In this document: in pieces, positions 34,970-46,657 of the stretch
Numbering within the stretch: the first letter of the stretch is position 1
Layout: each line of letters opens with the position of its first letter
NCBI GenBank assembly: GCA_032358165.1
Contig: JAALGY010000008.1
Location: forward strand, 1,984,001 to 2,048,000
Length of the DNA stretch: 64,000 nt
Origin: Diplosphaera chodatii
Lineage: Eukaryota; Chlorophyta; Trebouxiophyceae; Prasiolales; Stichococcaceae
Direction of reading: 5' to 3'
Notes under the pieces: model-generated
The model's input: the letters and a program-made list of their open reading frames with translations, nothing else
Databases searched by the model: none
Told to the model about the DNA's origin: nothing
Program-made: the position numbers and the translations under genes

Positions 34970-36916
34970 CTATACTTCCACAGTCATTGGCGTTGGTGGT
35001 GGTGCCACCGGCTGCACACGCACGCCCGGCAGTCCTGCTTCCTGCAGCTTGCGCTCAAACTCCGGCAGGCTGCCCTTCTGCCGTATGAGCAGCGACAGCG
35101 GGCCGGATGCCTGCACAGCCGGACGCCAACCGTCTCGCCGTTGGCGTTCATGCAGATACAAGATTTAGTGACGCCCTGCCAACTGCTGTGGAGGCGACAT
35201 CATGGTGCTGTTAACACGAAGCACTGCCACAGGACTCACCTGCATCTCTGCGTTCATGAATGGGATGATGACTGAGGGCTGCAGCTGCTGAAGCAATGCG
35301 ACCACATTGTCATCTCCATACACCTGCATAACAGACGAGACCACAAAGCTCAGACAACAGGATTGGTGTCCAGAGGAGAGTTGCAGCCTGGTAGATTGCA
35401 TATGGCCAGTTCGTTGCCGGATGCAGAGGAGCTGCCGCCAGGTGGCCACCAGGGGGTATGCGATGAGCTCCTGGTTGACGACGGGTGTGACGACGATGTC
35501 GATCGCCTGCGGCTTCGCCTCTGCTGCCACGCTGGCGAGGTCGGCGTCACAGTGCGGCTGCATGGCGGGTGACAGCCAGGCTTGCCGGGCACACGATGAA
35601 CACAGCACGAGGACATGCAGCGCGGCATGTCACCACAAAGCAGGGTCGCACGTCAACTTCTGACGCCAGATATGTGGCGCTGCAGACAGAATCTGACTAT
35701 GCTGCTGCCAGGCCTGACCTCATAATACAGCGACACGCCGCCGGGCGCTGTTTCCCGAAACACAACGCCCAGCTGGCGCTTGCTCCAGGGCGGCCCCACC
35801 AGGGCACCTGCGGTGGAGCCACCAACACGGTGACACAAGGTGCCAGGTATGCAGCAGGCCGACCACAAACACAGGGTGCAGGCGTGCATGCGCACTCGCC
35901 AGCCTGGCAGCCCGGTGCCATGCCATGGGAGCTGACGGCAGTGTCGGCATGCTGGGGCTTACGCCATATCGTGTGCGAAGTAGACGGGATTTTCATCAGT
36001 ACGTACAGCGCTGGGCGGCTTCGTAGGTTGGTCTGACACCCACCTGCTGTGCCATTGAGCTGCAGCTTGCCGCCAGCCACGGTGACTGACTGCCCGTGGT
36101 CCAGCTCTGTGACGTTTGTGTACCCGAGCTGCCTGCGGGCAGCAGCCACAATCAGTTCATGCAATGACTCCGTCAGCTTTGCGCTGCTTGCAGTCCCTGC
36201 ACACGCCGGCACCGTATGGTTCCAGCAGCATGTGCGGCAGGATGGCAGTGAAAGGCCACCACCTGCACTTTGCTGCCGCGTCTGCCTGCGCCACAACCGG
36301 GATGTCCCGCGGCAGCTTCTCCAGCGTGGGCGTGTGGCAGTGGTCGTCCAGGCCCTGCATGGGCGAGCGGTCGTTGTGTGACAGCCTAGCCACCGCACGT
36401 TCCGTCGCAGCGATGCTGCAGCCGGCCATTGCATGAGATGCAGACTGGTCAGCTTGAGCCGTCCGCACCTGTGTGATCAGCATGAGGTCCGAGCTGCGGG
36501 CGACCTTCTCCCAGTCGAGGTCGCGGGTGCGGACCTTCTCGCCGCTGTACAGCCACGACTGCCGCCCGAAGGTCAGGCTGCCCACCAGCCACGGATCCAC
36601 CAGCACCGTCACGCCTGCAGCAGCCACATGCCAGGTCTGCTGGTTGCATCCACACGACCGCTTAGCACATAAGCGCCCGACAGCTGCATGCAGGTTTGCT
36701 ACAGCAAGGCTTGGATGATGCCTCACATGCACAATATCATGTGCCTCACAGTTACAATAGACAGTTGCCACATTCGCCCTGCGGGTCACCTGACTGCTCG
36801 AACGTCGCCTGCCAGCTGTTGACCTCGAAGGATGTGTATGTGACCCTCCGGGCTGCCTGCTGTGATGTGCCTGTCCCAGGTGCTGCTCCTGTTGCCGTGC
36901 CAGCTGCCGCAGACAT
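34970..36916 (-). CDS. Metallo-beta-lactamase-fold hydrolase (plant At1g29700-like)
   Basis: Belongs to the metallo-hydrolase/oxidoreductase (MBL) superfamily; close in layout to plant proteins such as At1g29700, whose substrate is unknown. Exons 36916-36790, 36614-36469, 36354-36269, 36132-36044, 35807-35719, 35557-35450, 35323-35240, 35110-34970 join in phase to 289 aa. Seen: EVNSWQATFEQSG and VTVLVDPWLVGSLTFG at the fold start; the metal site segment GLDDHCHTPTLEKLP (D94, D95, H96, H98); LDHGQSVTVAGGKLQLNG; GALVGPPWSKRQLG; YYEPHCDADLA; VYGDDNVVALLQQLQPSVI; and FMNAEMQASGPLS. The usual HxHxDH is reduced to a DDHxH form, as in the plant relatives. The first in-frame Met is at 37006; the 36916 Met was preferred because the stretch between looks non-coding. 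Confidence 0.82.
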
Positions 36917-38102
36917 AGTCACACAATGCCCCTGACGCCACCTATCAGACACATGGAGTAGCGCTGTAAGATCAACAGTCCACTGGGCCGAGTATGCATG
37001 GTGCATGATCTGTAGTATGCAGACGGAGTCGGATGCCTCAACATGTGTGGTACCTTAGTGCTTGAGTCCTAGTGGCACTGCAGAGCGCTCGCCAGGCTAC
37101 ACTTCTCTGGGCAGGCTGGCTGAGCGAAAGCCGCACTCCTGCGCTCTGAGTAACCCGCCCGTAAGCTAGGGCCGAGGCTTGGCCCATGCGACCTGCATGC
37201 TGCATTTCAGGGGACGAATCGGATCACGGGCACCGTGAGCGGCCCTGAAAGCCCCTCGCAGTTGTAGTGATGGCCGAAGGTGTAGCGGTTGAGGTGACAA
37301 TTTGTCAAGTTTTCCGAGCTGACGTTCAACGTGCAGTTAGTAACCGGACGTCTTCAAGAAAATCAGATCATCTGCGGCCTGCGAAAGGCCACCAAGCTGC
37401 AGCTGCGGACATGCATGTAAAGAGTTCAAGTCACCCGTGGTGGCCACGTCCTCGCAAGGTCCAGGTGGCAGGGCGCGGTGCACGTGCCGGCTGCCAGTGG
37501 CATGCAGGAAGTTGGTGCTCTGCCAGGAGAATAGGTTTCAGGAGCCGTGTTGTCTGCGCCTGGCGTAATAACACCACGTCGTTGGACAACTATGCACCAG
37601 CACTCGCATCACAAGCGTTGCATAGAGCAGACGGTCAAAACTACAGCTCTCCCATGTGTGCAAGCACACCCAACGCAGTGCCTTACATTTAGCGCAAGGT
37701 ACTACAACACTCCGTCTGCACGAACTCTGCAGATGTACCTAGCATGCTAGTGACAGGTAACAGATGGCTGACAGCCTCAGCTTGACCTGACAGCATGTTG
37801 TTCAACTGTGTCAGTGGCTCTGCAACGTACAACAATTACAATGGGTGTCCAGCTACACTACCATACAGTCAGCTGCCACACCCCTACATGAGGCGACGCC
37901 GGCAGGCTCTCGTTCGTACCATGGCTGCCATCAGTCAGTCATGACACGAACTGCAAGCAGCAGCACGTCAAGGCTTCCAAGGATATCCATGCGCTTTTTG
38001 CCGATTGCGCCTGCTGTGCGGTATGCTGTTGAACAGCAGCTGCAGTGGCCGCACATGCTACATCAAACAAAGTGCTGCCCACGGGTTCCTGGTTCAGGGC
38101 TG
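36917..38102. other. Intergenic, same-strand, about 1.2 kb
   Basis: Between the start of the MBL-fold gene and the stop of the second F-box/LRR gene, both minus strand. Should hold one promoter and one 3' UTR. Minus-strand TGTAA at 37836-37840 is a candidate signal for the F-box/LRR gene. No coding sequence recognised. Confidence 0.5.
37836..37840 (-). terminator. TGTAA poly(A) signal of F-box/LRR gene 2
   Basis: TGTAA on the minus strand about 265 nt past the stop. Candidate only; another TTACA occurs at 37683. Confidence 0.35.
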
Positions 38103-40459
38103 TCAGTTCCCGCGCTGGTCGCTGCGCTGCCAGTCACGCAGCGGCGGGCGCAGGAATGTGGCCAGCAGCAGCTTGTCGTGGTCCGCGGCCGCTGGGTCAC
38201 ACAGCAGCAGGTGCGAGGGCCGGTCGGGCGGCGGCCGCGCCCCGATTGCCAGAAACGGGTCTGCAGAGCACGCCGCAACAGGCTGCTCAGCCGGTGCACA
38301 GACTCGGGACGACACGCCCGTATGGGCAGATCACCTGCCACGATTACCGTGTGAAGTAGTGCAGGCCAGCATTGACAGCCAGTGAATCATCATCAGAGCA
38401 ACCGCATGTACAAGTTCATTGGCAAGCAAAACCCACCAGCTGGGGTGTTGCCACGGGGTGCAACCCCGGCTTCCACCAGGCGGCGCAGCGGCGGCGGCCA
38501 GGTGGCGACGTCCTCCTCCGTGGCACAGTCCTGCGCATGCAACCGGAGCGTCTTGGCGAGTGGACAGGTACTGTTGAGCAGCGACGGTGGCGTGCATGAC
38601 CATGGGTGGTCAGCTCGCACGCATTGGTAGGCAATGCGCGAAGCTGCTCCTGACACAGGTGTCGCTGCAGCCAGGATGCAAGACACCGGTGGCTGCCGGG
38701 TCAGCGAGGTGCGGCACCTGGAGCTTCAGCAGCTGCAGCGAGGGCGGCAGGTCCGCATGGCTGAGCCGCCAGCCGCCCAGCCACAGGCACCGCAGGCGGG
38801 TGAGGTGGCGCAGCGCCGGGCCCAGCACAGGGTGGGGCCGCTGCGCGTGCGGCGAGTAGGGCGCCCAGAGCGACAGCTTGGTGAGCGTCGTCGGCAGGGC
38901 TGCTGGGTGTCTGCACACCACAACAACATCGTCAGCGGGCTAGCACATGCAAAACCCTCGACTACGCTCTGATACCTCGGGGTGCAAAGGCGACGATGGA
39001 CTGGCACTTGGCAGCCTCAGCACAATCGTCTGGCCTGCTTGATGCTCCGTCGCTCACCTGGGCAGGCCAATGAGATCGCCGAGGGACTGGAGGCATGGCC
39101 AGCCGCCAGGAAGCGCCGCAAAGCGGAAGCCAAATGCCATCTCCGCCGCTGTCAGGTGGCGCCCTGAGATGCGCTGGAAGTGCGGCGAGCACAGCAGCTG
39201 CTGCAGCTGCAAGCAATGAGCCCACCACTGATGAATTGCATTCAGCGGTCACCGAGTGCACAGACACTCCGTCCGCCTCATGAGGAAGGGAAGCAGCCCA
39301 GCTCAGAGCTCGTCGGCCGAGGAGAGGGAGCTCCCTATCACTGTAGTACAACAGCAGCCGAGTCTGAGTGCAACAAAGGCTGCAGGAAACCCTGGAACCG
39401 TCCAGCAGCACCCAGGCAACCACCTGCTGTGCTGCGCGGCCGTCAGCCGCAGTGAGCTGCAGGGAGGCCAGCGGCACGTGCGTGTTGCTCAGCCACGCAC
39501 GCACTGCCGGCCATCGCTCCAGCCCCACCGCCACTGCGACTGGCTCTACCAGCATCTGCTGCCGCCACCTGCGGTGTCAGACTGGTGTTGGAACTAAGCT
39601 CATCCCAATGAGGCAGATGTAGGCTGCCAGATGCATGCTGCTGTGCACGGCATGCAGCTAGTTGCCACCGATGTTGCTAGAGGAGGCGCTCTTGTGTGCC
39701 AGTGGAACACAAGAGCGCCTCCAGCGCTGTACAGACAGGTGCGAGACTTCAGCTCCGCACCGCTTGCAGACGAGCGCCAGGTTGGTCCACTGCTTCACCG
39801 CCACGGCGGCGCCGCCCACGCCCTGCCGCAGCGATGCCGCCGCCGCGTGCAGCACCTGTGCGCATCGGGCGCGCATTGCTCGTGCTGTATTCAAAGTGGT
39901 CTGCTGACGCTAGCAAGCAGCTGGTCAGCTGCGTCTGTGCGGTGCATTGGACGGTGCAGTGGAGTTGCAGCACCTTTGACAACAGATGCTCGTCCAGGTC
40001 GCCGATGCTGGCGACCCACGGGGCCATCGCCTGCAGGGGCCCATCTGCGCCGTGTGACGCCCGCCGCGGCAGGTACAGCTGGCCGTTCAGCGCCGCTTCT
40101 GCGTCCCTCCTGCTGCGGTCCACCTTCTTGAGCCGCACCTGCACGCATGCAGCTGGGCCCCGGTTCATGCACCCCCACCAATGCCCGCATGCTTGGGCAG
40201 TCGCATCACGCATGTCCCAGACGGGCAAGGTTCGCAACGAGGACCATGCTATGCTGACACTAACAGCCCTGTGCAGCATGCTGCGAGATCTTTGGCAGCT
40301 GACCTCCTTGATGGAGCTCTTCAGCCTGATGCGGGGGCGTGGGATGGGTGCAGGCGGGACCCGCTCAGCCTGCTGCTGCTCCTGCCACCAGCTGCGGATC
40401 GCCGACACGTTCGAAGGCAGCTCTGCCAGTACGACGGGCTGGGCCTGCACCTCCATCAT
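38103..40459 (-). CDS. F-box / leucine-rich-repeat protein 2
   Basis: Second probable SCF receptor. Exons 40459-40304, 40138-39974, 39855-39737, 39568-39424, 39206-39058, 38910-38687 join in phase; two or more further exons run to the stop. An F-box-like segment is assembled from exons 2-3: ASIGDLDEHLLSKVL followed by KQWTNLALVCKRC. Exon 6 has clear LRR spacing: LPTTLTKLSLWAP, LRHLTRLRCLWLGGWRL, LPPSLQLLKLQVPHL. The region 38570-38440 (LRLHAQDCATEEDVATWPPP, LRRLVEAGVAP) fits the same protein, but its acceptor could not be placed in phase. The final exon reads DPFLAIGARPPP to LRDWQRSDQRGN. It shares architecture, not obvious close sequence, with the F-box/LRR gene at 14220-18528. Confidence 0.68.
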
Positions 40460-41207
40460 GCTGGCGACGCTGCGCCCGCTGTGCCTCGGGTGTACCTGCC
40501 CGGGCGTTGGGACGTGGGTGCAAGACACTTCACACCCGATGTGCCACTCGATCCGGTCGCTGGCTACCAGGCAGCCAGATCTTCTGAGATGTCAACTGCA
40601 CTCCCACTGCCAGTTTCCGAAGCTGAAAGCGGCCGCAGACGCTTTCCGATATGTGTGACAAGGTTGCGCTATTGGGTATGCCGCGACAATGACAATCTGA
40701 CTTCCGGGCGCCGGGAGGTAGACGGTGTTGGTGACTTGAGCCTTGCTGCGAGGTAGGTCGCTGCGCACATTGAGCATCCGAGCGCGCTGGGTGTGCAGAC
40801 GTCCAGCCAGGTCAGCGTTTGCACGTGATCCTTAGGGTTGACTCACAGGGGTAGTTAAAGAACTCACTTTGCTCTCTTGTTCTTAACTACCCCTAAACTC
40901 ACCCACTAAGCCACATAGGACATAGCCACTATCAGCAACCGTGGAAAGGGCTGCCTTTGCTTGTCATTGTGCCTTTCAAGCGCGCGATGCCTTCCTGCAA
41001 CTTGCAGGTGCAGCGACAAAGCAGCAACTCAGCTCTTGCACGCCGATGATAATCGCGAGCCATACGGCTGCGCTGCTGCCCATCTCGAGGCGTTTGCGAA
41101 GGGCGACCCTCAAAGTGCATCCAGTTCTTTGATGCCAATAGCAGATTGCATATGAGGTTGCTGGCTGACGCCGTCTTGGTGGGTCGATAGCACATGTGAT
41201 AGTGATC
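40460..41207. promoter_or_regulatory. Divergent promoter region, F-box/LRR 2 / RPB8, with hairpin
   Basis: About 750 nt between outward-facing starts. Its main feature is the strong inverted repeat at 40848-40893; otherwise no TATA box or coding frame recognised. Confidence 0.5.
40848..40893. repeat. Inverted repeat (15-bp stem, one bulge, 15-nt loop)
   Basis: Left arm GGGGTAGTTAAAGAAC at 40848-40863 and right arm GTTCTTAACTACCCC at 40879-40893 pair along 15 bp with one extra A in the left arm. The outer flanks also pair weakly (gggt/accc). Located midway between two divergent genes. It could be a cruciform or transcript hairpin, a regulatory site, or the remnant of a small inverted-repeat element. 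Confidence 0.85.
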
Positions 41208-42206
41208 ATGGCGGTCGACGGGGCCCGGCAGGTGTGTACGCAGAAGCCTCAGTTGCATGATGGCATGCATGCCGCGGTGAGTAGCCGTCATCATGGCGGG
41301 CCGGGTGTCAAGGCCTGCCAACCTGATGTTGCAGGCCGTGGTGTTGGAGGATATCTTTGAGATCTCAGAAAAGGACCCGGATGGCAAGAAATTCGACAAG
41401 GGTGAGCGCTGATTACACGCCATGCTGCTGACGTGCTGTGCGATGCATGTCGCACCGCCTCCAGCCTTCTTTGTGATCAAATGTGGTTTGACTATCGTGA
41501 ACACGCTAGAGCATCATATCCAGGTGGCTTCTGCCACAATATGAGCAGGCCAGTCAGGCTGAGCCATATGCATTGAGGATGTGTGCAGTGTCGAGGATCA
41601 AGGCGAAGGGCGATTTGTATGAGATGGACCTGCTGCTGGACGTCAACACGGACCTGTATCCAATGGACGTGCGTGTTCCTGAGCACGCATCTTGCTTGTA
41701 GGTGTGATTGTTACTGTAATTGCCTACGGCCTCGAGTGACGCTCACAAGACATTGCCATTGCTGCGCAGGTCGGTGAGAAGTTTTCGCTCGCGCTGTCAC
41801 CCACGCTGAACACAGACGCCTCTGCAATGAGCGGTCACTATGATGCGGTGCGGCAGCTCTGCAGTGACAACATGTCACCAGAGCTACGTGGCCAAGACAT
41901 CCACTCTTACCAGCTCAAATGTCAAGCTGCCTCAACATGTGACATCCCTCCCTGAGCACCTTCGCACGCGCACCCGCTGTGCAGAGTCTTCATGGCAGCA
42001 GCAAGGTGAAGACGCTGGCGGACCGCTACGAGTACGTGATGCACGGCAAGATCTTCAAGTACCGCACCACCAGCACGGGCGGGCAGCTGCGGGTGGAGAT
42101 CACCATCTCCTTCGGTGGCCTGCTGCTGCAGCTGGTGGGCGACGCCACCAAGCTGGAGGGTCTAGAGCTGGACACCTTCATCTTCCTGCTCATCCGCAAG
42201 GTCTGA
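41208..42206 (+). CDS. RPB8: RNA polymerase I/II/III common subunit RPB8 (RPABC3)
   Basis: Shared subunit of nuclear RNA polymerases I, II and III, an OB-fold protein on the enzyme periphery. Exons 41208-41231, 41335-41401, 41589-41668, 41770-41847, 41985-42206 join in phase to 156 aa, near the usual 145-150. Seen: VLEDIFEISEKDPDGKKFDK, VSRIKAKGDLYEMDLLLDVN, YPMDVGEKFSLALSPTLN, LADRYEYVMHGKIFKY, ISFGGLLLQLVGD and the terminal FIFLLIRKV, all RPB8 hallmarks. The N-terminus is ambiguous: a 24-nt first exon (MAVDGARQ) spliced to AVVLEDIF, or an unspliced start at ATG 41293 (MAGRVSRPANLMLQ). The first was chosen because it gives a normal-length N-terminus and good splice sites. Confidence 0.93.
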
Positions 42207-42981
42207 GGTCGCGGTCTCGTGGCTTGGCGGCGGCCCGCAGCAGGGCGGTGCAATGAACCAATAGAGCTGCATGCGCAGCGCCGACACTAGCAGTACGTGG
42301 GTGCACGCGCTGGCGTGTGCTGGCCGGGTAGTTGACAGGCTTGGTTTGGGGGTCTGGGGGATCAGATGGCAGGGCTGTAGGTTCAACACAGAACCACATC
42401 GAGTGAAGACGAGAGAGGGTTGCGTCGCTGCGTTGGGTGGTGTTCTCTGTTGTTGTTCTCTGTTGCACCTACAGCAATCACCAGCGGTGATTTGATAACG
42501 GACGCATGTCCAAATCCCGACAAATCCCAGCCGTGCGCATGCTCTCAGCCTTAATGTTTGGCTGACCCTAGCAATCTGCAAACACTGTTGTCGCCGTCCA
42601 CCTCTTCTGCTGGTGCCGGCCTTGCTGCAGGGCGGCCGTGTGACCTTGCTCATTGTCCAGGTCGACATGCAGCCGGTTTGATGTTCCAGCCTGCAAGCCT
42701 GCTTCCCTTACGCAGCTGGTCCTCTGATCAGCGTTGGTCTGACACAAGTTCCTGTCACAGCAGCGTGATCTGTTGCACGCACTTCGACTGACGCCTCAGC
42801 TTTTCCGACACTGGGACGTCCCTGCTGTCACCCGACCTGAGCATCCTCACCTGTCTATGTAGTCCTATATACCGGCGCACGTCGGGTGTGCGAACGCTTC
42901 GCCACCCTGGCCGCGGTGGCAGCTTTGCCCCGCGACCTCGATCCGAGCCCAACTGCTGCTCTTCGAGCCCTTTGCGCGCTC
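42207..42981. promoter_or_regulatory. Intergenic upstream of the Ala-rich protein gene
   Basis: About 775 nt between RPB8 and the next plus-strand gene. A TATA-like TATATA lies at 42866-42871, 110 nt before the chosen start codon. No TGTAA signal for RPB8 was spotted. Confidence 0.45.
42866..42871 (+). promoter_or_regulatory. TATA-like element
   Basis: TATATA in GC-rich context, about 110 nt upstream of ATG 42982. Spacing fits a core promoter; no start site can be seen. Confidence 0.3.
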
Positions 42982-45900
42982 ATGTCGCCGTCGGACGGCG
43001 GCACAGCAATCAGCACACCACCTACTGCCTCCAACGGCGGCTTCACCTTCAACAGGCCAGCGCAGTGGGCTGGTGCCACAGTTGATGCGCCGCTGTCGGC
43101 ATTTAGGTCCCCGCAGCACGGCCTCAAGCTCGGTTCCTCAGACAGCCCACAGCGGTTTCGCACGCTAGGTGAGGCAAACACACTGATCTCTTGCTCCACA
43201 GGCAGAGCTTCCTCGGCATGCAGGGCTGTGCTTTGAGTCTTACCGGCGTGCACATAGCTGCCGCTGTGAGACAAAGTCCGCATGGATAGCTGTGCATGCA
43301 GCCGGAACAGCATCACCACGAGCGTCGGACGAGCTGTTACAATATTGATTCCGACGTCAGCACGACTTTTTATGCGTCTATCTGGCAGGGCCCAACATGG
43401 GCAGTGGCAGCGACAGCAATGCTGCAGACCGCCAGTCATCTGCATCGCAGCACATGAAGTCAGCAAGTGCCCCACTGCAGCACTCGCCACGCCGCTACGG
43501 CAGCGGCAGCACGAGCAGCACGCCGGCCGCAGAGGCTCCCAGCAATGCAGCGGAGAACAGAGCTCCGTCGCTGCCGCCGCCTGACAGCTGGGCGGCCTCC
43601 ACCTCAGAGCCACCCCACGGCATGGTAAGCGCCATGCTGTGCTGCACATGTACCCACCACCTGGCGAACACCGCGACGGTGCCAGGTCCTGCGCTGCTGT
43701 CAGTCACCGCCGCCCCCCTAGCCGGCACATGCCATGCACATGTTACCTTCACTCACGCCCACCACTCCAGCGGGTGACAGGTTGACCGTGCAACAGGACG
43801 CAAGCTCTTTTGCTGCCGGTGAACGGGCGGCGCTTCTCCGAGCATTCAGGTGACATTTTCGTCAGCATGCTGGCCATGCCAAAGCAGAGCAACAGGAGTG
43901 TCACAGCCTCACTGGAGTCGCTATTAGGGCAGGCCAGTTCTGCGTAATCTCGAGGTTACAGCTGGGGGAGTTCCACATAGCTGAACCCGCAGCGAACTGC
44001 AGGGAGGCGTTGCCAGGGCAGGCAGCGATTGGTGAGCTGCGGGCGGCGACGCAGGCGCTTCAGGGCAGGCAGGACGCTGATGGCGCACGCGTTGCAGCAG
44101 TGCAGTCCGAGGCAGCCTCCCTGCGTGCAAGCATCCAGGTAGTCCTGTCATGCCTCGCCCAGCATGCACATGCATCGGCTAATGCTGCAGCAAGATGCTT
44201 GCAGTCGGTACTCATCAAACCCAGCAGTATGTGAAATGCGTCCTGATCGACATGCCTGTTGTACGCGATCACAGCATCTGTCCCCTGCATCGGTCGCAGA
44301 AACACATCTGCGTGTGTGGCTGCAGAGCCTGGCAGAGCGCCTGGCGGTGCTGGAGGACTCCCGCCTGCCCGCCCTCAACGCACGCATCGATGTGATTGCA
44401 TCCGCCGGCCCGTCGCAGGTGCTCACTTTGGGAGCCTGCCCAGCCTGCTCATCACGAGTGGCTGCAGCCAATGCTGGCAGTGATTGTAGCAGGGGGCCGG
44501 CAGGCCTGCAGCATGTTCAGCACCCACAGCAGCGCCTGCAGTGGTGACGCAGCCTGATGTGGCGCGCTGCCGCTTGCAGGAGTTCAGGCACACGCTGGCG
44601 GCCCTGCAGCAGGTGCTGGGCGAGTTGGCGGTGCGGCCCGCAGCCACGGGCGGCTCTGTCTTCAGCCCCCCGGCGGCGTCCACAGTGGCCGCGACGGTGC
44701 GTCCCACACTGCAGGCTGGCAGAGACACGGGACGACCCTGGTTGAGCACGACATCACTGCTGCTGCTGCTGCTGTCCTGCCATCTATGTTCGCGCGGTGC
44801 TGCCGTGCAGACGAGGCAGATATCCCTGACACGGTGTTTGTTGATGTCTACAAGGTGCAAAGCTGGGTGTCGTCGATGTGTCGGGGTGTGGGCAGCGCCG
44901 CCTGGGGCGCCATCAGCCAGGCCGACACGGCCGCGCTGGCGTTGGCTCGCCGCGTGCTGCTGCCGCTGCCAACAGCCGTTGCTCAGGTGCTCGCAGCATA
45001 ATCACTGTTCAGAGTCATACGGGCTAGTGACGATGACTGAGCTGCATGTGCATACTGGGCTGCCGTCTGAGACCAGGCTCCCAGCTGGCGACATCATACA
45101 CGCCCCTGTCCCTGTACGCACGTCGCACCCGCCGACTGTATAAAATGCCTGCCTGCGCCCGCCGTGCTCTTCGGTCAGGCCATGCCACTGCTGCGGCAGG
45201 ACGCCGCTGGCAGCCCAGCTGGTGCGGACGCGGCGCGGGCAGTGCTGGGGGCGACGCTGCTGGTCGCCGCCACAGAGGCGGCGGTGGCGGCGCAGCGGCG
45301 CGCCGCCGCCCTCGCGCCCCGCGCCATAAATCAGGCACGGAGCGTCAGGAATCGTACTGACGACAGGCTGCAGTCCTCCTCTGATGTCGTTGTGCTGCCA
45401 ATGCCTGGTGTGCTGGAGCTGATCCTCTGCAGTGAGGAGATCGTCAGAGCCAGTGAAGGCTTGTGGCGACATAAGTTTGCTACACACTTGCATTGGGTCC
45501 CAACCGTCTGTCAAGCTGGCGGCCAGCAACAGCACATCCCTGCTTTTGCTCGTGACCTTCTCGCAGCCGGTTCGGACCTTCCGGGCAAGCTGCAATGTGT
45601 GCAGGATTATGTGCTTGCTGTAGCACGAGTCGACCTACAGTGCAGGGAGGTTGTCATACATTGTGAGCAGCTCAGCAGACAGGGATGCAACGTTGCTGCC
45701 TGGTCTGGCACAACAGTGACTGTCCTGCTGGGAGTCTTGACCAATTACTTGAATGGGGCAGCGTCAACTAAGCGCCTCTGAGCCGTTCTTCGGCCTGCGA
45801 AGAGGCTGTTGGTTTTCGGCCCAGAAGCGAGCAGGCTGTGCACCATCGCATGAGCTCACAACAGCAGAGCGCAACCATCCCAAGGCCCTGAGCTCCGCTG

Positions 45901-46657
45901 CAGGCGGCGGCGCCGCTGCGCACGGGCCTGAGCGCGGGGCGGCTGGTGGTGTGGGCGGCGGCGCTGGCGCTGTCGGCGGCCCGGGCGCGGGCGGCCTGCT
46001 TCGCGCTTGCCGACATCCTGGTGTCCGCAGCGCAGCGGGCCGCCAGCAGCCGCGGCGTGCAGCGAGCCGCCGCGCTGATGCGCCAGGTGCTGACGACTTT
46101 GCACCATTTTTTGACGGTTCGCTGGTTCGCTGCTAGCTTTGCGTCTTGCATGTGGCTGACGTGATGACATCTGCAAACATCCGGTGCTCAGCATCGCACG
46201 AGTCATGTTCTCAGCAGGCGCTGCGGGGCCATGCATCCTCCCACTCATGCTTGCCACCGATTAGGGCCTTGCTGTAGTGGTGCAGCCAGCACTGCCTATC
46301 TGCGGTCCAAGCTCCGTGCTGGCGCTTCAGGGACCCAGCGGTGTAACCTCGGCCACTCCGGTTCCGAAGACAGCAGCGCAAAGTGAGCGAGCCACAGCCA
46401 GGACGCTTGCAGAGGAGGCCGCGGCGCGGACAGCTGCAAGAGCGCAGCGTTCAAACACGCCGGCTGCCACGGGGCCGGCAGCCACGCCGCCTTCGGCAGC
46501 AGCATCCGGCAGCTTGGAAGCAGCAGGCGGTGCAGAGGCACCACAGCGCATGAGCGTGGCGGAGGCGGTGGCTGCAGCGGAGGCTGCTCGCACGGTGAAC
46601 TTCGAGTCAGAGGCGGACGAGATTGTATACGAGCTGGATGACTTCCCCAGCATGTAG
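42982..46657 (+). CDS. Uncharacterised Ala-rich coiled-coil protein
   Basis: Not recognised. Exons 42982-43168, 43389-43624, 43797-43849, 44003-44138, 44326-44418, 44580-44696, 44816-44986, 45179-45343, 45904-46086, 46286-46657 join in phase to 570 aa. Layout: Ser/Thr/Pro/Asn-rich N-terminus (MSPSDGGTAISTPPTASNGG); Ser-rich linker; predicted coiled coil from about residue 165 (AAIGELRAATQALQGRQ, EAASLRASIQSLAERLAVLE, EFRHTLAALQQVLGEL); a distinctive IPDTVFVDVYKVQSWVSSMC block; two or three long Ala-rich apolar helices (AVLGATLLVAATEAAVAAQ, GRLVVWAAALALSAARARAA) that could sit in or on a membrane; an Ala/Thr-rich tail; and an acidic end DEIVYELDDFPSM. The acceptor at 44815 (GACGAG) is the weakest junction. 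It could be two genes if the stop at 44999 is used. Confidence 0.55.

Noticed and set aside
37267..37692. Plus-strand 141-codon frame in the 1.2-kb gap
   Set aside because: No conserved content or splice context.
39749..40528. Single 259-codon minus-strand frame taken as one exon
   Set aside because: Only parts are coding; it runs through GT...AG introns that, when removed, join F-box segments in phase.
41293..41334. A 30-nt intron inside the RPB8 5' end
   Set aside because: Far too short for splicing; either the stretch is coding from ATG 41293 or lies within the 103-nt intron from 41232.
42855..43649. Minus-strand open frame of 264 codons
   Set aside because: It is antisense to the first two exons of the Ala-rich protein gene, has Arg/Cys/Ser-rich nonsense composition and no motif.
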